Origin: Domibacillus iocasae
GTDB taxonomy: Bacteria > Bacillota > Bacilli > Bacillales > Domibacillaceae
DNA length: 64,000 nt
NCBI RefSeq assembly: GCF_001750285.1
Contig: NZ_MAMP01000004.1
Coordinates: 1 to 64,000 of the forward strand
Reading direction: 5' to 3'
A program made the translations under genes and the position numbers. The notes below the pieces were generated by a model that worked only from the letters and a program-made list of their open reading frames with translations, searched no databases and was not told the origin of the DNA. This document shows, piece by piece, positions 17,223 through 25,264 of the stretch. The number at the start of each line of letters is the position of its first letter. The first letter of the stretch is position 1.

Positions 17223-18102
17223 TAGAACTGACGAAGCGGATATGGCCCTTTTTCACACTGCAAGTAGATGGGGTGACCGCATACACTTCTCCATCCATAT
17301 CAATGCGCATCGGGCTGTCCGTCGCAATGGTAAATGACCGGACACGGTGATGTTCAAGGTTTGCTGCGTGTTCGCCTGTTGCTCTTATCTTTTCTGTCTG
17401 AATCACTTCTTTAATAAGAGGAAAGCCCGATTCTTTCACGATGATGAGATCCAGGTAGCCGTCTTCGTGGTTCGCTTCAAATGGCAGGTTAATCGTTCCG
17501 ATGTAGTTGCCATTTAACGCTACAGCCATCACAGCATCCCCTTCCAGTTTCACTCCGTCCGCTTCAATCATATAATGAAAAAAAGACGGGTTGCGAATGG
17601 TCTCCAGTGCGCTTAAATAATAGCTCATTTTACCGATCATTGTTTTTTTATTTTCATCGATGTTTTCTGATGTATCTGTAATCATGCCAATTCCCCAAAA
17701 ATTCACAAAATAACGATCATTCATTAAACCAAGATCCACATGGCGAACGACGCCTGTTTTTAACAATCGGCAAGCTCCATCCATTTCTTCCGGCACACCA
17801 ATCGCCCGGCTGAAATCATTGCATGTGCCGCCAGGCAGTACAGCGACAACCGGCCTGTTTTCAAGCCGGGCAATGCCATTGACACATTCATGAATCGTCC
17901 CATCGCCACCGTAGAGGATGATAATGTCATAATCGCTTCCTCTCTCAAAACAAATTTTCTCTCCTTCTCCTGGCGCTGAAATAATCTCTTCCTCTACATG
18001 TTCTACTGCTTCTTTTAAAACAGGGACAATTTGTTCGTTAATCGGCACTTTTCCTTTGCCTGCTTGTTCATTGTATAAAAGAAGCCCTTTGCTAAAGTGC
18101 AT
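17218..18102 (-). CDS. YegS/DagK family lipid kinase
   Basis: A 294-residue diacylglycerol-kinase-like protein. The ATP-binding signature YGGDGTIHE near residue 65 and VLPGGTCNDFSRAI near residue 88 define the family, followed by the beta-sandwich domain ending DMDGE. It probably phosphorylates diacylglycerol or a related lipid at the membrane. ATG 18102 has GGAAGGGG upstream. A 53-codon gene ends 16 nt before it. A second, diverged family member lies at 24386. Confidence 0.88.
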   Translation of the reverse strand: MHFSKGLLLYNEQAGKGKVPINEQIVPVLKEAVEHVEEEIISAPGEGEKICFERGSDYDIIILYGGDGTIHECVNGIARLENRPVVAVLPGGTCNDFSRAIGVPEEMDGACRLLKTGVVRHVDLGLMNDRYFVNFWGIGMITDTSENIDENKKTMIGKMSYYLSALETIRNPSFFHYMIEADGVKLEGDAVMAVALNGNYIGTINLPFEANHEDGYLDLIIVKESGFPLIKEVIQTEKIRATGEHAANLEHHRVRSFTIATDSPMRIDMDGEVYAVTPSTCSVKKGHIRFVSSI

Positions 18103-18118
18103 CGTTTACGCCCCTTCC

Positions 18119-18280
18119 TTATCCTGGATGGCAGGAAGTTACCACTTTCAGCTGACCTTTCACTTCTCCACTGCCTTGCAGCGCGCTCCATAGAGCCGCT
18201 CTTGATTTTGTTACCTTTGCTTTCACACCAAGCCTGGCAATGTTATCGACAATTTGCCGTGTCCGATCCTTACTTTTCAT
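18119..18280 (-). CDS. Small basic protein of 53 residues, upstream of lipid kinase
   Basis: Uninterrupted frame starting MKSKDRTRQIVDNI and ending VVTSCHPG. It has 53 codons and a strongly basic N-terminal half, with no membrane segment. ATG at 18280 follows GGATGGAG by 4 nt. The stop TAA (18119-18121) is 16 nt before the lipid kinase ATG, with the kinase SD in between, so the two look like one operon. I do not recognise the family. The case rests on context, SD and amino-acid make-up. Confidence 0.55.
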   Translation of the reverse strand: MKSKDRTRQIVDNIARLGVKAKVTKSRAALWSALQGSGEVKGQLKVVTSCHPG

Positions 18281-18445
18281 CGCGCTCCATCCTTTTCGTT
18301 TTTATTTGTTTATACGTTTTTTATACAAAAGTGTTTCATTTTTTATCATCCTTTTTTATTTTCCCCATTTTGCCTTTTTCAATCCAGATCATTTGCACTT
18401 TTTCGTGTATAGTTAAAGCAAGTATTTTATTAGAACGGATCGGTG

Positions 18446-19912
18446 ATGAACGTGTTAATAGAATTTAGTCTTTTCCCATCGGCCGCCTATGTGTTGTTTG
18501 CCCTGAATATTGTTTTCGCATCTGCTGTTATTTTTCTTGAAAGGCGCGATCCAGGTGCAACATGGGCCTGGCTGATGGTGCTCTTTTTCATTCCGCTTCT
18601 CGGCTTTATTCTTTACCTTGTTTTTGGGCAAAATTTAAGCAAACAGCGGCTTTTTGATTGGGAAGATAAGAAAAAAGTTGGCATTGAAGAGCAGATTGAA
18701 CATCAGAAAAAAGCCATTAAAAGCGGCCTCTATCCGTTTGCCAATCCACATACGAAAAAAAATGCGAAGCTTGTTTACATGCTGCTCAGTCATAATGATG
18801 CTGTTCTGTCCGAAAACAATAACGTATACATTTATACAGATGGTGTTGAAAAGTTTGAGGCACTTATGAATGATATACGCAAGGCAAAAAACCATATTCA
18901 CATTCAGTATTATATTTTCCGAAACGACGAGCTCGGAAAAAAGCTCATTAAATTATTAATGGAAAAAGCGCTCGCAGGCGTTGAAGTGTGTTTGCTGTAT
19001 GATGACATGGGCTCTAGAACGCTCCGTCGCAGACATTTCGAAAAGCTCATCCAGGCGGGCGGTGTGGTCGAAACGTTTTTCCCTTCCCGCATCCCCTTTT
19101 TTAATTTGCGCCTTAATTACCGGAACCATCGAAAAATTGTTATCATTGACGGACAAATTGGTTATGTAGGCGGTTTTAATGTCGGTGATGAATATTTAGG
19201 CAAGGACCCGTCCTTTGGCTACTGGCGCGACACGCACCTTCGTGTCCAAGGAAGTGCGGTACATGCGCTTCAAACCCGCTTTATTTTAGACTGGAATCAA
19301 GCCTCAAAGCGGCATGACTTTATGTATGATGAGCGGTTGTTTCCTGTCCCGGACCATACAGGCGATACAGCTATGCAAATTGTAACGAGCGGGCCGGATT
19401 CAGAGTGGGAACAAATTAAAAGCGGCTACTTTAAGCTGATTACAACGGCCAAAAAGTCCATTTATATTCAAACACCTTATTTTATTCCGGACGCGAGTAT
19501 TTTAGACGCACTTCGAATTGCAGCTTTGTCAGGAATTGATGTAAAGATTATGATTCCAAATAAACCTGATCATCCATTTGTCTATTGGGCAACGTATTCA
19601 TATGCTGGTGAATTATTGAAAGCAGGAGCGAAAATTTACATTTATAACGATGGCTTCATTCATGCAAAAACGATTGTTGTGGATGAAAAATTAAGTTCAG
19701 TGGGGACAGCGAACATTGATGTAAGGAGCTTTCGTTTAAATTTTGAAGTAAACGCCTTTATGTATGACTATGAAACCGGCAGCCGGCTGGCGAAGATTTT
19801 CTGGCATGACATGACGGTTTCCTATGAATTGACACCAGCTTTATACCAGCAGCGGTCTAGTTGGATTAAATTTAAAGAATCTATTTCTCGGCTCCTGTCG
19901 CCCATCCTTTAA
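18446..19912 (+). CDS. cls: Cardiolipin synthase
   Basis: A 488-residue phospholipase-D superfamily enzyme condensing two phosphatidylglycerols. Two N-terminal transmembrane helices (about 5-60) are followed by two HKD motifs: HRKIVIIDGQIGYVGGFN and HAKTIVVDEKLSSVGTANID. The family C-terminal FKESISRLLSPIL is present. The start could be GTG 18443, ATG 18446 or GTG 18452; the ATG is chosen for its spacing to GGAT. It sits among lipid-modifying genes. Confidence 0.95.
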   Translation: MNVLIEFSLFPSAAYVLFALNIVFASAVIFLERRDPGATWAWLMVLFFIPLLGFILYLVFGQNLSKQRLFDWEDKKKVGIEEQIEHQKKAIKSGLYPFANPHTKKNAKLVYMLLSHNDAVLSENNNVYIYTDGVEKFEALMNDIRKAKNHIHIQYYIFRNDELGKKLIKLLMEKALAGVEVCLLYDDMGSRTLRRRHFEKLIQAGGVVETFFPSRIPFFNLRLNYRNHRKIVIIDGQIGYVGGFNVGDEYLGKDPSFGYWRDTHLRVQGSAVHALQTRFILDWNQASKRHDFMYDERLFPVPDHTGDTAMQIVTSGPDSEWEQIKSGYFKLITTAKKSIYIQTPYFIPDASILDALRIAALSGIDVKIMIPNKPDHPFVYWATYSYAGELLKAGAKIYIYNDGFIHAKTIVVDEKLSSVGTANIDVRSFRLNFEVNAFMYDYETGSRLAKIFWHDMTVSYELTPALYQQRSSWIKFKESISRLLSPIL

Positions 19913-19938
19913 AGAAGCAGAACCACTGCTTCTTTTTT
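19913..19938 (+). terminator. Terminator after cls
   Basis: AGAAGCAG and CTGCTTCT pair across a 5-nt loop and are followed by TTTTTT. Confidence 0.85.
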
Positions 19939-19965
19939 ATTTTGTTGCAATTTCGTAAATTCTTT

Positions 19966-19994
19966 TTGAACATTTTGCGAACTTATGTTATAGT
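19966..19994 (+). promoter_or_regulatory. Sigma-A promoter of the 37-residue gene
   Basis: TTGAAC and TATAGT are separated by 17 bp; the SD and start codon follow within 35 nt. Confidence 0.65.
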
Positions 19995-20026
19995 ATATTT
20001 ACAAACTAATTTATGAGGTGATTGAT

Positions 20027-20140
20027 ATGGATCAAATATTAATGCAGCGTTTAAACAAACAAGGACTCATTTTTGCGGCGGTCCATACGGTATTTTTCTT
20101 AAACCTCGCTATTGAATTTATCATTTCCCGCTAATAACTA
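20027..20140 (+). CDS. Small membrane protein of 37 residues
   Basis: Frame starting MDQILMQRLNKQ with one hydrophobic segment (about residues 14-32, LIFAAVHTVFFLTSLL). It has its own promoter (19966-19994), an SD GAGGTG 7 nt before the ATG, and a strong terminator directly after the stop. These three signals in 200 nt make a real single-gene unit likely. No family is recognised. It may be a membrane-associated micropeptide. Confidence 0.65.
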
Positions 20141-20173
20141 AAAGCCGTCTGCCACGTGCAGACGGCTTTTTCA
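20138..20173 (+). terminator. Terminator after the 37-residue gene
   Basis: Perfect 12-bp arms AAAGCCGTCTGC and GCAGACGGCTTT with a 5-nt loop, followed by TTTTTC-type tail. Confidence 0.9.
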
Positions 20174-20207
20174 TTTGATAAAATAAAAGAAAAAAGGCGG
20201 GACATAG

Positions 20208-20390
20208 ATGAATAAATCACAAATAGAATACAAGATTAGAGAATTAAAAATGGACTATATCCGTGTGCAAGGCGACATTGAAAAATTAGAATCTACCGGA
20301 CACGGTACGTCTAAAGCAGAAGAGATGCTGATTGAAATGGAAAATGAATTAAAAGAATTAAACGAGCAGCTTCTTGCGGCAGAAAAATAG
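20208..20390 (+). CDS. SE1832-family small coiled-coil protein
   Basis: A 60-residue protein, almost entirely charged heptads (KIRELKMDYIRVQGDIEKLEST and so on), predicted as a short coiled-coil hairpin. It resembles the SE1832-type small proteins annotated widely in Firmicutes, whose role is unknown. An SD AAGGCGGGA precedes the ATG. It is followed by a hairpin terminator and is convergent with the aminopropyltransferase gene. Confidence 0.75.
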   Translation: MNKSQIEYKIRELKMDYIRVQGDIEKLESTGHGTSKAEEMLIEMENELKELNEQLLAAEK

Positions 20391-20417
20391 GCAAATCGAT
20401 AGATCTGGTCAAGAAAC

Positions 20418-20448
20418 GAGCCGTTCATTTTAAAGGACGGCTTTTATT
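20418..20448 (+). terminator. Terminator between convergent genes
   Basis: AGCCGTTC and GGACGGCT pair around an 8-nt loop, followed by TTTTATTGTT. Confidence 0.6.
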
Positions 20449-20449
20449 G

Positions 20450-21991
20450 TTAATAATAACGCCACGATTTTTCATATACTTCAATTAAGTTTGGACGAAT
20501 TAATGTATTTGGCTCAATCTCTATTCCATTTTCCATTATCGAATCTTCATCTTTCCCGAATTTTGTTAGTGCTGGCAGTAAATCAGCAGTCAAGTAGCGT
20601 GTGTCTTCTAAAAGCACCAGCTCTTCTACTTCAATGCCTTCACGTGACGCTAACACATATCCCCATCCGCCAAAGCTGGGAATGTCCGCGTGCAGGTTTT
20701 CTGTTTGCAATCCTGCTGCTTGAACAGTCCGGTCAATCGTCCAGTACACTTCTGGGGCGAACACCGGACTGGTCGCCTGGACAATCATGGCTCCATCCGG
20801 ATGTAAATGATTACGGGCAAGTGAATAAAACTCCTGTGTGTATAGTTTATTTAGTGACTCATTATTCGGGTCGGGTAAATCAATAATCACCACGTCATAA
20901 AAACCTGTTGCTTTTTCTAAAAACTGAAACGCATCTTCATTGATCACTTTCACCTGTGGATTGTCCAATGCACCTTCATTTAAATCAGTTAGTAAATGAT
21001 TGGTTCGTGCTGTTTTCGTCATGGCAGGATCAAGATCAACAAGCGTTACACTTCCAAGATCTTCATATTTTAATATTTCTCTAACCGCCAGTCCATCGCC
21101 GCCGCCGAGGACTAGAACGCGATCGTGACGCGCAGCCGCGGCCATCGCCGGATGAACGAGAATTTCGTGATACCTGTGTTCATCAGATGAGCTGAATTGC
21201 AATTGCCCATCCAAGTACAAACGTGTATCCCCTTGCTCTCTTGTTAAAATAATTTGCTGATACGCCGTTTGCTCTGAATAAACAACCGGATCTTTGTAGA
21301 GTTTTTGCTCAAAATGAAACGCCGCTTCTTCTCCAAAGAGTGCACCGGCAATTAATATACTTAAAAAGACGACACCAGCTGTCGCATGCAGCCGAAACCT
21401 TTTTAGCTCGTGACGAAAGCGGAAAACAATCCAAAGCGCCACCGCCACATTGATCAATGCGACGAGAAATGATGTTTTTACAAGCCCGAAATACGGACGA
21501 AGTAAAAATAAAAATAATAAGCCTCCGACCAGACCGCCGGCATAATCTGAAAACAATACTTTTGCCGCACTTTTTTCCAGAGACACCCCGATTTCATTGG
21601 CTTTCCGGATCAAGATTGGCAGCTCTACACCTGTTAACGTCCCAACCAGCAGCGTCACGCTATATAAAAACAATGCATCGGTACCGTCTGGCAAATAAGC
21701 GGTCACTCCAAACAGCAGCATCGCGGAAAAGCCGCCGATGAGGCCAATCCCATACTCAATCCAAATAAAAGATGCAATCAAATGTCTCGTCATTTTTTCG
21801 CTTATATAAGCCCCGATGCCCATTCCGGTTAAAAAAAGGGAGATGGTGAGTGTGTACTGCTTCACTCCATCTCCTAGAATGTATGAACCGAGTGCACCGA
21901 AAAGCACTTCAAAAATAATTCCGCAAATCGAGACAATGCCCGATGCGTAATAAATCGAACGGCTTTGCCGGATAGATTCCTGTTCAGTCAT
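20450..21991 (-). CDS. Membrane-anchored spermidine synthase-like aminopropyltransferase
   Basis: A 513-residue protein. The first 220 residues hold about seven transmembrane helices. The C-terminal half is a spermidine synthase domain with the AdoMet-type site LGGGDGLAVREILK (295-310), LVDLDP and DLPDPN (371-376). The usual spermidine synthase acid D-T/S-D is replaced by DLPDP, so the amine acceptor may differ. It is the last gene of a five-gene operon with pspA. The SD GGCGGTG is 5 nt before the ATG. Cytosolic spermidine synthases lack the membrane part. Confidence 0.88.
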   Translation of the reverse strand: MTEQESIRQSRSIYYASGIVSICGIIFEVLFGALGSYILGDGVKQYTLTISLFLTGMGIGAYISEKMTRHLIASFIWIEYGIGLIGGFSAMLLFGVTAYLPDGTDALFLYSVTLLVGTLTGVELPILIRKANEIGVSLEKSAAKVLFSDYAGGLVGGLLFLFLLRPYFGLVKTSFLVALINVAVALWIVFRFRHELKRFRLHATAGVVFLSILIAGALFGEEAAFHFEQKLYKDPVVYSEQTAYQQIILTREQGDTRLYLDGQLQFSSSDEHRYHEILVHPAMAAAARHDRVLVLGGGDGLAVREILKYEDLGSVTLVDLDPAMTKTARTNHLLTDLNEGALDNPQVKVINEDAFQFLEKATGFYDVVIIDLPDPNNESLNKLYTQEFYSLARNHLHPDGAMIVQATSPVFAPEVYWTIDRTVQAAGLQTENLHADIPSFGGWGYVLASREGIEVEELVLLEDTRYLTADLLPALTKFGKDEDSIMENGIEIEPNTLIRPNLIEVYEKSWRYY

Positions 21992-22003
21992 AAAAACACC
22001 GCC

Positions 22004-22399
22004 TTACGAAATCGAAGCGCCAATAACGAACGCCAAACCGACTGAAACAGAAAAAGAAACAATCCCAACAGCTAAATTCCCCCGTTTAAGCTGTTCTTCA
22101 ACGGAAAAGCTTCTTGTCAGCACTTCAAATAGTACATAGGCTATGAGCTGAAGCACCATGCCAAACAATCCCCAAATAGTCGTTTCAATAATCGTATCGT
22201 TATGGAAAATAGAAAATGTAATAATAATGCAAATACCGATAATTTTCCCGCCGATCGACAGTGCAACGGCTGCGTTATTTCCTTTTATTTCATCCCAGTC
22301 TTTATACTTCTTCGTCATTAATTCAAAAATAACCAGCCCCACAATCACCACTGCAATGGCCACTGCGTAATACAAAAACGTCAATAAAAATGGATTCAC
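22004..22399 (-). CDS. DUF350 membrane protein
   Basis: A 131-residue integral membrane protein with four predicted helices and the family pattern KGNNAAVALSIGGKIIGI and LKRGNLAVGIVSFSVSVG, which form two related two-helix halves. It starts at GTG 22399 with GAGGGA 8 nt upstream. It lies 12 nt before the aminopropyltransferase gene. DUF350 proteins are often found beside PspA and spermidine-synthase-like genes, but their chemistry is unknown. Confidence 0.88.
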   Translation of the reverse strand: MNPFLLTFLYYAVAIAVVIVGLVIFELMTKKYKDWDEIKGNNAAVALSIGGKIIGICIIITFSIFHNDTIIETTIWGLFGMVLQLIAYVLFEVLTRSFSVEEQLKRGNLAVGIVSFSVSVGLAFVIGASIS

Positions 22400-22424
22400 A
22401 GCTGCATTCCCTCATTTCGTCTCA

Positions 22425-22988
22425 TTATTTTCCTTCTCCCGGTCCGCCGCCGCGGAATGTTGAACCTCGGCCATAAGAGCCAGATGAAAAAGTGCCGGTT
22501 CCATAGTAGCCTCCGCCCGAATAACAGTCATCGCGATTATTTCTGCATTTGTTTGACTGCGTGCGCTCCCAGCTTGATCCAAACCGGCCGCTTAACATAG
22601 AACCAAGAAACATTCCAGTGAAGAAGCCCGGGCTGTAGTGAGTGCGGACAAATTCATCTTCCGCCACCTCAACAAGTGTTGATCCTGGATTGTCCGGATC
22701 TTCTGTTAAGATAATAAATTCATCGTCGTAAACAAGCACCTGGCGGCCGTCTACTTCTGTGCCGATTTGTTCCGGCTCTTGTACATCTGAAAGTTCTGCC
22801 GCTGTATTCGCAACACTTTGATCAGTCCGGTATACCATCGCCCGATCATTTGTATTCGAGCTGTTTTGAACGGCATCGATGAATATATAGTTTTCATCGA
22901 TATAGTCATCTGCTTCCTGTAAACCACATGCTGCCAGGAAAACCGCTGCCGCAATGGTTATTGTCAGCCATTTCTTTTTTTTCATCAT
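22425..22988 (-). CDS. DUF4247 lipoprotein
   Basis: A lipoprotein of 187 residues. The ATG at 22988 gives MMKKKKWL, a hydrophobic stretch and lipobox FLAAC. GGAG lies 7 nt upstream, so the longer upstream frame is not used. The mature domain ends in a Gly/Ser/Tyr-rich tail after a Cys pair (SNKCRNNRDDC). DUF4247 occurs with PspA, DUF350 and DUF4178 in Bacilli. It would sit on the outer face of the membrane and could act as the exported sensor or effector of the operon; that role is inference. Confidence 0.85.
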   Translation of the reverse strand: MMKKKKWLTITIAAAVFLAACGLQEADDYIDENYIFIDAVQNSSNTNDRAMVYRTDQSVANTAAELSDVQEPEQIGTEVDGRQVLVYDDEFIILTEDPDNPGSTLVEVAEDEFVRTHYSPGFFTGMFLGSMLSGRFGSSWERTQSNKCRNNRDDCYSGGGYYGTGTFSSGSYGRGSTFRGGGPGEGK

Positions 22989-23013
22989 AAAAACACTCCA
23001 AATGAACAGAAAC

Positions 23014-23036
23014 GGTCCGCCGTACCGGGCGGACCG
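23014..23036 (-). terminator. Hairpin between pspA and the DUF4247 gene
   Basis: GGTCCGCC (23014-23021) and GGCGGACC (23028-23035) pair with a short loop. There is no T-run on the minus strand, so it may be a processing or attenuation hairpin rather than a full stop. Confidence 0.5.
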
Positions 23037-23043
23037 CGGTTCC

Positions 23044-23715
23044 TTATTCTTTTCCGAGCTTTTGCTTAAGTGCGGCAAGTTCGTCATCCACTGCACTGTT
23101 TTTCTTTAACGCAGCCAATTCGTCATCCAGGCTGCGTGAACCTGCTCGTAAATCTTCTGACGTTTCTGCTTCTGCTTCGTACTGCATTACTTTTTCTTCC
23201 ATCCGCTCAAAGCCCCGTCTTGATTCGTCGCCGCCAACAGATGACATCGCCCGGTTCATCTTCGTCCGTGTTTTTGCTGATTCCGCCCGCGCTTTTAACG
23301 AATCTTTTTTCAGCTGCATTTCTTCGTATTCACGTTTCATTTCTGACAATTTATCGCGAAGAACCGCTACATCGGCCGCAGCCTGTGTATGCGCTTCCTT
23401 CATCGAATCTGCCTGCTTCACATGATTGTTTTTATCTTCAAGCGCACGGCGGGCCAAGTCTTCATTGCCTGCTTCAATCGCATCGACCGCCTGCTTCTGG
23501 CGCTTTTCTACCATGCTGTTTGCATCGTCGTATTTCTTTTTAAGCATCTTCTCATTTGCCAGCTGTTTTGCAACCGCTGTTTCCGCATCACGAATATCCG
23601 CGGACATTTCGCGCATAAACTGATCAAGCATTTTCACCGGATCTTCAGCTTTATCAAGTGCTGCATTCAACTCGGACCCTACATACGTCTGTACACGCTT
23701 AAAAAATTGAAACAT
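23044..23715 (-). CDS. pspA: PspA/IM30 family phage-shock protein
   Basis: A 223-residue, almost fully helical protein. The N-terminal amphipathic helix MFQFFKRVQTYVGSELNAAL and the following EDPVKMLDQFMREM motif identify PspA/Vipp1. These proteins form ESCRT-III-like coats on stressed membranes. The C-terminus carries the repeat DDELAALK twice. SD GGAGGAGAG precedes the ATG. It lies 20 nt after the DUF4178 gene. Unlike B. subtilis ydjF-ydjGHI, its partners here are DUF4178, DUF4247, DUF350 and an aminopropyltransferase. Confidence 0.95.
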   Translation of the reverse strand: MFQFFKRVQTYVGSELNAALDKAEDPVKMLDQFMREMSADIRDAETAVAKQLANEKMLKKKYDDANSMVEKRQKQAVDAIEAGNEDLARRALEDKNNHVKQADSMKEAHTQAAADVAVLRDKLSEMKREYEEMQLKKDSLKARAESAKTRTKMNRAMSSVGGDESRRGFERMEEKVMQYEAEAETSEDLRAGSRSLDDELAALKKNSAVDDELAALKQKLGKE

Positions 23716-23735
23716 TTTCTCTCCTCCAATGTTGG

Positions 23736-24245
23736 TTAGCTTCCCGCTAAAATGGTGATTTCGTATTCTTCAATTTCATACCCATAACTGACTTCCACAT
23801 CGCCGCCCCACACTTCAACAGATAAGAAATGCTCTTCTGAATCGTCTGTGTAGTCATAGTAATCCACATTTTTACCGTGAACATTCTCGCTGCGTCCTTC
23901 CGCTTTTACATAAGCGCGGCCTTGTTCTTCCAAATAATACGTGCGCCCGTCATGAGAAACTTTTTTCGCTCCCGGTTCAAGACCCGGTATACGAATCGTT
24001 TCATACATCCCGACTTCAAGTTCATCATCCAGCTCCACGCTTAGCCAAAGTGTTTTCCCATTCGCCGCCAGCTGATACGCATCCCACGTATACCCGCTGT
24101 CATTGTAATGAATCTTGCCGGTTACTTCATAATCAGCTAAATCATACGTAACAAAGTCCCCGACGCGTAATGTCAGCAATGTTCGCTCTTTTGCTTCTGG
24201 TACAGTTTCTTCTGATCCGCCAAAAAGCCGCTTCCAAAAACTCAT
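23736..24245 (-). CDS. DUF4178 protein, first gene of the PspA operon
   Basis: A 169-residue soluble protein starting MSFWKRLFGG. The conserved core includes LRVGDFVTYDLADYEVTG near residue 26 and a beta-rich body (YYDYTDDSEEHFLSVEVW). DUF4178 is a recurrent neighbour of PspA and membrane aminopropyltransferases. AGGTGAG is 6 nt before the ATG. A sigma-W type promoter lies only 25 nt upstream, so this is the leader gene of the operon. No enzymatic motif is seen. Confidence 0.85.
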   Translation of the reverse strand: MSFWKRLFGGSEETVPEAKERTLLTLRVGDFVTYDLADYEVTGKIHYNDSGYTWDAYQLAANGKTLWLSVELDDELEVGMYETIRIPGLEPGAKKVSHDGRTYYLEEQGRAYVKAEGRSENVHGKNVDYYDYTDDSEEHFLSVEVWGGDVEVSYGYEIEEYEITILAGS

Positions 24246-24267
24246 GGATTTCTCACCTCACTATACG

Positions 24268-24293
24268 TACGATCAATTTATGGAAGAGTTTCA
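24268..24293 (-). promoter_or_regulatory. Sigma-W promoter of the PspA operon
   Basis: On the minus strand TGAAAC (24288-24293) and CGTA (24268-24271) are separated by exactly 16 nt, the consensus for the envelope-stress ECF factor sigma-W. The start of transcription would lie about 15 nt before the DUF4178 gene. B. subtilis pspA is known to be sigma-W controlled. Confidence 0.8.
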
Positions 24294-24360
24294 TTTTTTT
24301 GAGTATAAAAAAGAAAAAACTTTTTTAATTTAGAAACGAAATAAATGGTTCAATTGTTAT

Positions 24361-24389
24361 TAAAAAACAGCCAGAAACGGCTGTTTTAT
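24361..24389 (-). terminator. Terminator after the second lipid kinase
   Basis: AAAACAGCC and GGCTGTTTT pair across 6 nt and are followed on the minus strand by TTAATAAC after six Ts. It overlaps the stop codon. Confidence 0.85.
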
Positions 24390-25264
24390 GGAATAAACAC
24401 ATCAATGTGACCTTTAAGCACTTCCAGTTCAAATGGAACAGGGTCATCAAGATCGCCGTCTACATTCGCTAAGAGTTCTATTGTAGAACGAACCTTTGCT
24501 TTTTTTGTTCGGAAATATAAAACATCTGGATCTTCCTGGAAGTCTCCTTTTAATAAATTCGCGCCGATACGCAGCAATTTTGGCAGCGCGACATCTTTTA
24601 CAATAAAGCAATGGAAAAGTCCATCTGCCGCTTCTGCCTCCGGTGCTAATTTTTCAAATCCCCCTACTGAATTTGTAAGGGCGGCCAGGAAAATAAGCGC
24701 TTCTTCTTCATACACACCATCATCCGCTTCAACAGTAATTGGGAACGGTGTTTTTTCTTTTAATGTTTTCAGCCCTTCCACTAAATAAGCAAGTGGACCA
24801 AGTGTTGTTTTTTGTGCAGATGTTACTTCACCCGCAGCTTCGGCAATGCCGCCAATCGCTAAAATGTTTAGAAAATAATGGTCGTTTATTCTTCCGATAT
24901 CAGCTGGTCTCGTGCTGCCACCTAAAACAGCAATTGCTTCCTCTGGGTCAAGCGGAACATTTAAAGCACGTGCAAAATCATTGACGGTGCCAAGGGGGAC
25001 TACTCCCATTACTGGACGATGCGGCTGCTCTGCCAGACCGTTAACCGTTTCATTCATCGTACCGTCGCCGCCCATCGCAATTACAGCGTCCATTTTCTTT
25101 TCACACGCTTCCTTTGCAAATCGTGTGGCATCTCCTTCTCCTTCTGTAAGGCGTTTTTCTGTCTCGTATCCCAATTTTTCAAGCTGCATGTTAATGTGGT
25201 CAATATACTCTGCTGCTTGTTCTTTCCCTGAAGATGGGTTTGCAATAATCATGGCTTTTTTCAT
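24386..25264 (-). CDS. YegS/DagK family lipid kinase (second copy)
   Basis: A 292-residue kinase beginning MKKAMIIANPSSGKEQA. MGGDGTMNETVNGLAEQ and VVPLGTVNDFARAL are the nucleotide-binding signatures. LAIGGIAEAAGEVT follows, and the end reads DGDLDDPVPFELEVLKGHIDVFIP. ATG 25264 has GGGAGGG 9 nt upstream; the frame stays open for 86 codons further upstream but without matching family sequence. It is close to DgkB/BmrU-type enzymes and clearly different from the copy at 17218. Confidence 0.88.
   Translation of the reverse strand: MKKAMIIANPSSGKEQAAEYIDHINMQLEKLGYETEKRLTEGEGDATRFAKEACEKKMDAVIAMGGDGTMNETVNGLAEQPHRPVMGVVPLGTVNDFARALNVPLDPEEAIAVLGGSTRPADIGRINDHYFLNILAIGGIAEAAGEVTSAQKTTLGPLAYLVEGLKTLKEKTPFPITVEADDGVYEEEALIFLAALTNSVGGFEKLAPEAEAADGLFHCFIVKDVALPKLLRIGANLLKGDFQEDPDVLYFRTKKAKVRSTIELLANVDGDLDDPVPFELEVLKGHIDVFIP

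Noticed and set aside
22989-23096. N-terminal extension of the DUF4247 lipoprotein
   Set aside because: The lipobox signal peptide begins at the ATG at 22988, which has a clear SD; the extension overlaps the end of pspA.
23070-23739. Plus-strand frames of 116 to 157 codons opposite pspA
   Set aside because: They are antisense shadows of the highly biased coiled-coil pspA gene.
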